From Flammeovirgaceae bacterium UBA976 (GTDB lineage: Bacteria; Bacteroidota; Bacteroidia; Cytophagales; Cyclobacteriaceae): a stretch of DNA of 20,132 nucleotides. Position 1 is the stretch's first letter. Every line of letters starts with the position of its first letter. Of the stretch, positions 16,348 to 20,132 are shown in pieces. The translations under genes were made by a program, and so were the position numbers. The stretch spans positions 11,144 to 31,275 of the forward strand of contig DBBU01000012.1 of assembly GCA_002292365.1 (NCBI GenBank), written 5' to 3'. The notes under the pieces are model-generated. The model ran no database searches, was not told where the DNA came from, and saw only the letters and a program-made list of their open reading frames with translations.

Positions 16348-16960
16348 GAGGTTTTATCGTTTGATTTCTTTTAGGTTTAAACACACATTGCAGGTCGTTA
16401 TGTTCAGTTCCTTTCCTTTTTTTTCCATTGGTCAAGATTATGACACTAAATTAACCCTTCTTAATCTCTCCATCAACTCCAGTTACTATATCGGGTACCA
16501 AACCGAATTTGATTTTGAGCCTGACGCAGTCAAACTCGGATTTTGGAAATACTCAAAGCGTTTTGGACAACTTATCAATAAGGGGACCTATTATGTGATT
16601 AAAATTCCTGCCCACACAGAAGGTAGAAACACGGATCTCCACCTTTTTTTAACCCTCTCCGGGAAAAAAAATACCCAAATGCACCTAGCACTGGATACGG
16701 CCCATATTCCCGAACAAAGCCTTAAACTGTATCAACAACAGACCAAATATTTGATTCTCGACTTCAAAAAAGAATTTTATTGGGGCCAATACCAAAAAGT
16801 CATTGATACCAAAACAGCAGAAGCCAATAAGCTTTCAAAAAGATACAGACAAATTTCAAAAAATAGCCCCAATACCAAACAAGCCAACACAACTTTGGAA
16901 CATCTTTTAGCCATAAATCATGAGATTGAAAAATTAAAAAAATTACAATTGATATTGTGA
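16346..16960 (+). CDS. Unrecognised probable secreted protein
   Basis: I do not recognise a family for this 204-residue protein. From the start at 16346 it has a basic n-region (Arg/Lys up to residue 12) and a hydrophobic stretch ending FFSIG, with a plausible signal peptidase cut before Gln30; the later ATG at codon 19 would leave too short a signal, which supports the first start. The mature part begins with apparently beta-rich sequence (NLSINSSYYIGYQTEFDFEP, GTYYVIKIPA, LHLFLTLSG) and ends with a Lys/Gln-rich, probably helical tail (about 145-204). No cysteine is visible in the mature protein. It may be a periplasmic or surface protein. Its start overlaps that of the divergent SDR gene. 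Confidence 0.7.
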   Translation: MRFYRLISFRFKHTLQVVMFSSFPFFSIGQDYDTKLTLLNLSINSSYYIGYQTEFDFEPDAVKLGFWKYSKRFGQLINKGTYYVIKIPAHTEGRNTDLHLFLTLSGKKNTQMHLALDTAHIPEQSLKLYQQQTKYLILDFKKEFYWGQYQKVIDTKTAEANKLSKRYRQISKNSPNTKQANTTLEHLLAINHEIEKLKKLQLIL

Positions 16961-17070
16961 ATAATAACCCGTTGCTCTTCACTCATGCTGGTATGACCTT
17001 TCGAAAGAAAACTCATAAAAATTAAAAATGGCAAAACAGTCATTTATTATTTAATTCTCTCCGTTTCTTT

Positions 17071-17078
17071 TAATTTTG
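17071..17078 (+). promoter_or_regulatory. Candidate -7 box for the LprI-like lipoprotein gene
   Basis: TAATTTTG matches the Bacteroidota -7 consensus fully and ends 28 bases before the ATG at 17107. A TTG at the usual -33 spacing is missing, so the case rests on the box and its position in a 146-base gap. Confidence 0.38.
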
Positions 17079-17106
17079 GCTCTTCATAAATCAACCTAAA
17101 TATTGA

Positions 17107-17508
17107 ATGAGAAATATCTTAATTGCTTTAATTATACTCATTGTTAACAGCTGCCGATTCGAACAAAATAACAAAGTTGATGTATGTGCAACATTTGATA
17201 AAATAGATGCCAAAATAGTGGCTTTAATGAATGAAATTCAAGTAAAGCATAAAAGCGACCGTCCTTTTCTTGATGCATTTAATATGGAGCAGGTCTATTG
17301 GGTTCAATATAGAGATCGTCGATTACGTGCCATGTATCCCAAAAAATGGGATCAGCATTATCGGAAAAATAATGGGAAAAAAGTCTTCAACCCCTGCAAG
17401 TGCCAAGAATTATTACGCCTGTCCGAGCGTCGAATTGAAGACTTGAAAATGTATCTGATTGGCGGCCCTGCAGATCAGCAAGATTGTCCGAGTAAACTCA
17501 ATGAATAA
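17107..17508 (+). CDS. Small LprI-like (DUF1311-like) lipoprotein
   Basis: A 133-residue predicted lipoprotein: short basic start, hydrophobic core (about 4-13) and VNSC with Cys16 as the probable lipidated residue. The mature part shows a pattern I associate with the LprI/DUF1311 family, whose named member is a lysozyme inhibitor: NMEQVYWVQYRDRRLRAMYP (59-78; Gln-x-x-Trp-x-x-Tyr-Arg-Asp), then cysteines at 97 and 99 leading into a helix LLRLSERRIEDLKMYL (102-117), and a last cysteine at 127. With Cys27 this gives four non-lipid cysteines, consistent with disulphides in the periplasm. The match is by motif only; lysozyme inhibition is not shown. A candidate promoter box lies 28 bases upstream and a strong terminator follows at the stop. 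Confidence 0.72.
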   Translation: MRNILIALIILIVNSCRFEQNNKVDVCATFDKIDAKIVALMNEIQVKHKSDRPFLDAFNMEQVYWVQYRDRRLRAMYPKKWDQHYRKNNGKKVFNPCKCQELLRLSERRIEDLKMYLIGGPADQQDCPSKLNE

Positions 17509-17538
17509 AAAAAAGAATACTTAGGATATCTTTTTTTT
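17507..17538. terminator. Bidirectional terminator between the lipoprotein and TonB receptor genes
   Basis: AAAAAAAAGA (17507-17516) and TCTTTTTTTT (17529-17538) are exact reverse complements, and the stem can extend by TA/TA past a bulge. An eight-base T-run follows the stem on either strand, so it could end both convergent transcripts. The first arm begins within the stop codon of the upstream gene. GC content in the stem is low. Confidence 0.55.
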
Positions 17539-17567
17539 AACTCATCTTCTTCGAAATACAGCTTCTA

Positions 17568-20132
17568 TTAAAAGGCATATTTAACACCCAGACTTATCTC
17601 AGTTCCTGGTGAAAATTGATTGAAAATTTGATCTTGTGCCTGGTAGGCCTCAAAGAAATCTTCTCGTTGGTCATTGAGGATATTATTCACGCTAAAATTG
17701 ATGGTTATCTGCTCTTTTTTGCCTAGCGACTTATTTAAATTAAAGTTCAAACTATGAAATGGCTGCGAATAAATATCTGGAAAGAATCCTTCTCCTACCA
17801 CGGTTAAGGTCTTGCCTTTTACATTATAAAAGAGTCCCGCATCAAGTCGCCTATCTACATTGTTGTATTGTAACCCAACATTAATTACAAAAGGAGCTTG
17901 GCCTACCATCACACGTGTATCTTGAATCGTTTCCCCTGATTTTTGATAGACCCTTCTTGAATCAAATTCCATAGGAGTCATCTCTATACGCGAATCCACC
18001 AAGGTCAAATTGCCATAAACGCTAAAATCTGAAAGTGAAGGAGCTACAAAGTTCAAAGCCTTGCGGAATTCTAATTCGGCGCCAAGTAACTGACCTTGAC
18101 CCACATTTCGAGGCTGAAATTCATTCCCTGTTTGGGAATTTGAAATACGAACCAATTCAATGGGGTCATCAAAAGTTTTATAAAATACACTGGCCGAAAA
18201 CAATTGACCCCTGTTAAGGAAGAATTCCCATCTCAAATCAAGGTTATTAATGTGAGTCTCTTTAAGTTTCCCGTCCCAAACCACATTTCCATTCTCATCG
18301 TTATATTTAAAAAAGGACCCATTAAAAATTCGGTTACTCACAGGATCCAAAATCTGAGCATACGATAGCTCTTTAAACGATGGTCTTGCAATCGTTTTGG
18401 AAAAAGAAAATCGAATATTTTGATCATCCCTCAATCCATAAATGGCATTTAGAGACGGGAAAAAATCGGTAGAATTAAGTACTTGATCGTTTTCAAGTAA
18501 ATAAGCTCCTTCCACTTCGCCTGATTTGATTTGTTGTGTGAGCGACTCAATAGCTGCCACATCGGTCGCATTCCCCAATTGACTGGCCGCCGTTTGATTC
18601 ATGCCCGAATGCCTCTGTTCAAATCGCTCCATTCTTACGCCTATAATGGTCTTAAGACCTTCTGTGATCGACACTTCTGCTGAGGCATAAGCTGCGAAGT
18701 TTGTATTACTTGACTCATACGCATTTGAATTGGGATTGATGCCTCCATCTCGTTGATAGTAGATTTTATTGCCTAAGCCGTCCTCAGAGGATCCGTATAA
18801 ATTGACCTCCGAAATGATGTCATCGAAACTGGCATTGTCTTCCCATCGGGTGGATGCCTGAATACCCGTAATATTGAATGCTTGAATAGCATAATTTCGT
18901 GTTTTTAAAACATAGCTGGTACCCACACGATATTTGGCTTCTCTACCCAAAAGCACCCCGGTATTTAATAAATCTACTTTACCGACCACATTGCGTTCAT
19001 CGAGAAATCGCCACCTCCTCGAGGGTGACCCCGCAGCTCCAGGATTGATTCGGTTGACGCCTGTGTCATCAGAAAAAGCGGCCCGTCGAATGTCGGGATC
19101 TGTCATGTTTGAGAAGGTTGGAGATAGCTTCCAATCTAGTTTCCACCGGGTATCTCCAAAATAATGTGTGCCATTAAATAAGATATTGGTCAACCTTCTT
19201 TGACCATATTCTAAATTATCATTAAAGGCCGTATAGTCTGAGATCAATCGCGGTGTAAAATCATCGTTTGTAGGGTCCGAAACAGTATTAATTTTGGCCG
19301 TCTTCTTTTCCCCATTTTGAAGACCCAAAATAGAAAGTTTGTATTTTGCATTTTGCGTTTTGTATGCGATGCCAACCAATCCTGATATTAAGGTGTTTTC
19401 AGTAGTATAAGCCCCCGACTTTAAGGTTGCCGCACCCATTTCATATGCCTCTGCGGCATCTCTTTTTTGATATTCTCCAAACAACACATCCTGATAAAAG
19501 TCATTGAATCTTTTGTAATTGGCTGATATAATGTAACCCAAAGTATTCCCATTGGCGAATTTCTTTTGATTTCCCAATGATAAACCTAAACTGTAATTCA
19601 TAAAATTGGTCGCTTCTTGGGCTGATAATTGTTGAGAAAACAGTTTACTTGTACTATACAATTCTGTTGCTTCGTTGACGAAGGGGGTCGGTAAATCGGC
19701 ATTGTCTATCTGACTAGGCAGACTCCTAGCATTTGAGTCAAAACCTAACCATTCGGTAGCGCTTTTCTCGTAGGTTAATGCCCCTTTTTTGAAGTGCATG
19801 GAGGGATTGTAAGTAATCCCAAAGGATACATTGAAAACCTTTTCTTCTGGAAAATTCTTGGTTTCGATATTGACCAATCCTCCCGTGAAATCGGCAGGCT
19901 TATCGGCTGAAGCCGTTTTCAGAATTATCATGTTATTCAACAGCGCGGTAGGGAAAATATTAATTTGTAAACTATTACGATCAGGATCTAAACCAGGGAT
20001 ATCTACCCCATTTAATGTGGTTTTGGTGTAGCGATCACCCAAACCACGAACATATACATATTTTCCGCCTTCTACACTGACCCCAGTAACCCGTTTAATC
20101 GCACCTGCCGCATTAGAATCCCCTATCTTTCG
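17568..20132 (-). CDS. TonB-dependent outer-membrane receptor (N-terminus outside window)
   Basis: A TonB-dependent transporter: an outer-membrane beta-barrel with an N-terminal plug that imports a ligand using ExbBD-TonB energy. The frame is open to the right edge; the 854 residues present begin inside the plug (GDSNAAGAIKRVTGVSVEGG, then YVYVRGLGDRYTKTTLNGVDIPG) and continue through TGGLVNIETKNFPEE into the barrel. The barrel has many alternating strands with aromatic ends, a late FSVNNILNDQREDFFEAYQAQ segment and a C-terminal LGVKYAF whose final Phe is typical for BamA-dependent insertion. The signal peptide and any carboxypeptidase-like N-terminal domain are missing. No SusD-type gene lies downstream, so it is not an obvious SusC. 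The ligand cannot be predicted. Confidence 0.93.
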   Translation of the reverse strand, partial: RKIGDSNAAGAIKRVTGVSVEGGKYVYVRGLGDRYTKTTLNGVDIPGLDPDRNSLQINIFPTALLNNMIILKTASADKPADFTGGLVNIETKNFPEEKVFNVSFGITYNPSMHFKKGALTYEKSATEWLGFDSNARSLPSQIDNADLPTPFVNEATELYSTSKLFSQQLSAQEATNFMNYSLGLSLGNQKKFANGNTLGYIISANYKRFNDFYQDVLFGEYQKRDAAEAYEMGAATLKSGAYTTENTLISGLVGIAYKTQNAKYKLSILGLQNGEKKTAKINTVSDPTNDDFTPRLISDYTAFNDNLEYGQRRLTNILFNGTHYFGDTRWKLDWKLSPTFSNMTDPDIRRAAFSDDTGVNRINPGAAGSPSRRWRFLDERNVVGKVDLLNTGVLLGREAKYRVGTSYVLKTRNYAIQAFNITGIQASTRWEDNASFDDIISEVNLYGSSEDGLGNKIYYQRDGGINPNSNAYESSNTNFAAYASAEVSITEGLKTIIGVRMERFEQRHSGMNQTAASQLGNATDVAAIESLTQQIKSGEVEGAYLLENDQVLNSTDFFPSLNAIYGLRDDQNIRFSFSKTIARPSFKELSYAQILDPVSNRIFNGSFFKYNDENGNVVWDGKLKETHINNLDLRWEFFLNRGQLFSASVFYKTFDDPIELVRISNSQTGNEFQPRNVGQGQLLGAELEFRKALNFVAPSLSDFSVYGNLTLVDSRIEMTPMEFDSRRVYQKSGETIQDTRVMVGQAPFVINVGLQYNNVDRRLDAGLFYNVKGKTLTVVGEGFFPDIYSQPFHSLNFNLNKSLGKKEQITINFSVNNILNDQREDFFEAYQAQDQIFNQFSPGTEISLGVKYAF

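Noticed and set aside
16184..16435. 83-codon minus-strand frame across the start of the SDR gene
   Set aside because: It overlaps both the SDR gene, which has a conserved NAD-binding motif, and the divergent secreted-protein gene; its own sequence is highly charged and motif-free.
16998..17007. CTTTCGAAAG palindrome after the 204-residue gene
   Set aside because: It is a short perfect palindrome with no loop and no T-run, so it is not a terminator, and it stands alone.
1..20132. Possible defence system, prophage, CRISPR or mobile element
   Set aside because: No repeats with regular spacers, transposase, integrase, restriction or toxin-antitoxin genes are present; all larger frames are assigned to repair, secretion, haem, signalling or transport genes.
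17568..20132. SusC-type polysaccharide utilisation receptor
   Set aside because: No SusD partner follows on the same strand and the plug sequence (RVTGVSVEGGKYVYVRGLGDRY) fits a non-Sus TonB receptor group better.

Overview
The window comes from an AT-rich Bacteroidota chromosome, most likely a Cytophagales-type gliding or T9SS-bearing bacterium. The support is a complete porP-gldK-gldL-gldM-gldN block (type IX secretion core and motor), the DUF4271-hemD pair, a LytS/LytTR two-component pair, a TonB-dependent receptor whose barrel ends in Phe, A-rich leaders without clear Shine-Dalgarno sites, and several matches to the Bacteroidota promoter form (TTG, about 19 bases, TAnnTTTG). The order porP-K-L-M-N matches the classical Porphyromonas layout. 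The genus cannot be fixed from the sequence.

Layout. 1-1686 (+): uvrC, cut at the left edge. 1719-6154 (-): gldN, gldM, gldL and gldK, transcribed K to N with gaps of 18-38 bases. 6302-7273 (-): a PorP/SprF-family outer-membrane protein. 7367-9250 (-): DUF4271 membrane protein, then hemD. 9461-10609 (+): hemW. 10615-15222 (-): uvrA, a LytS-type sensor kinase and a LytTR response regulator, with overlapping ends. 15370-16347 (-): TIGR01777-type SDR epimerase. 16346-16960 (+): unrecognised secreted protein whose start codon overlaps that of the SDR gene. 17107-17508 (+): small LprI-like (DUF1311-like) lipoprotein. 17568-20132 (-): TonB-dependent receptor, cut at the right edge. No gene-free stretch exceeds about 210 bases. 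I see no RNA genes, CRISPR arrays, insertion sequences, prophage or defence genes.

How the genes fit together. GldL and GldM form the inner-membrane proton-driven motor. It connects to the periplasmic/outer-membrane GldK-GldN ring, and PorP is an outer-membrane partner. DUF4271, hemD and the T9SS block run in one direction from a good candidate promoter near 9309-9338, but a second possible promoter precedes gldK, and the porP leader can form two mutually exclusive hairpins. UvrA and UvrC are nucleotide excision repair proteins encoded on opposite strands. UvrA is translationally linked to a two-component system, an arrangement that hints at coordinated expression.

Most of this is recognisable housekeeping, repair and secretion content. 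I found no clearly undescribed system. The better leads are the porP leader structure, the uvrA-kinase-regulator overlap, the shared CATG start of the divergent pair near 16346, and the poorly characterised proteins (DUF4271, the 204-residue secreted protein, the LprI-like lipoprotein).
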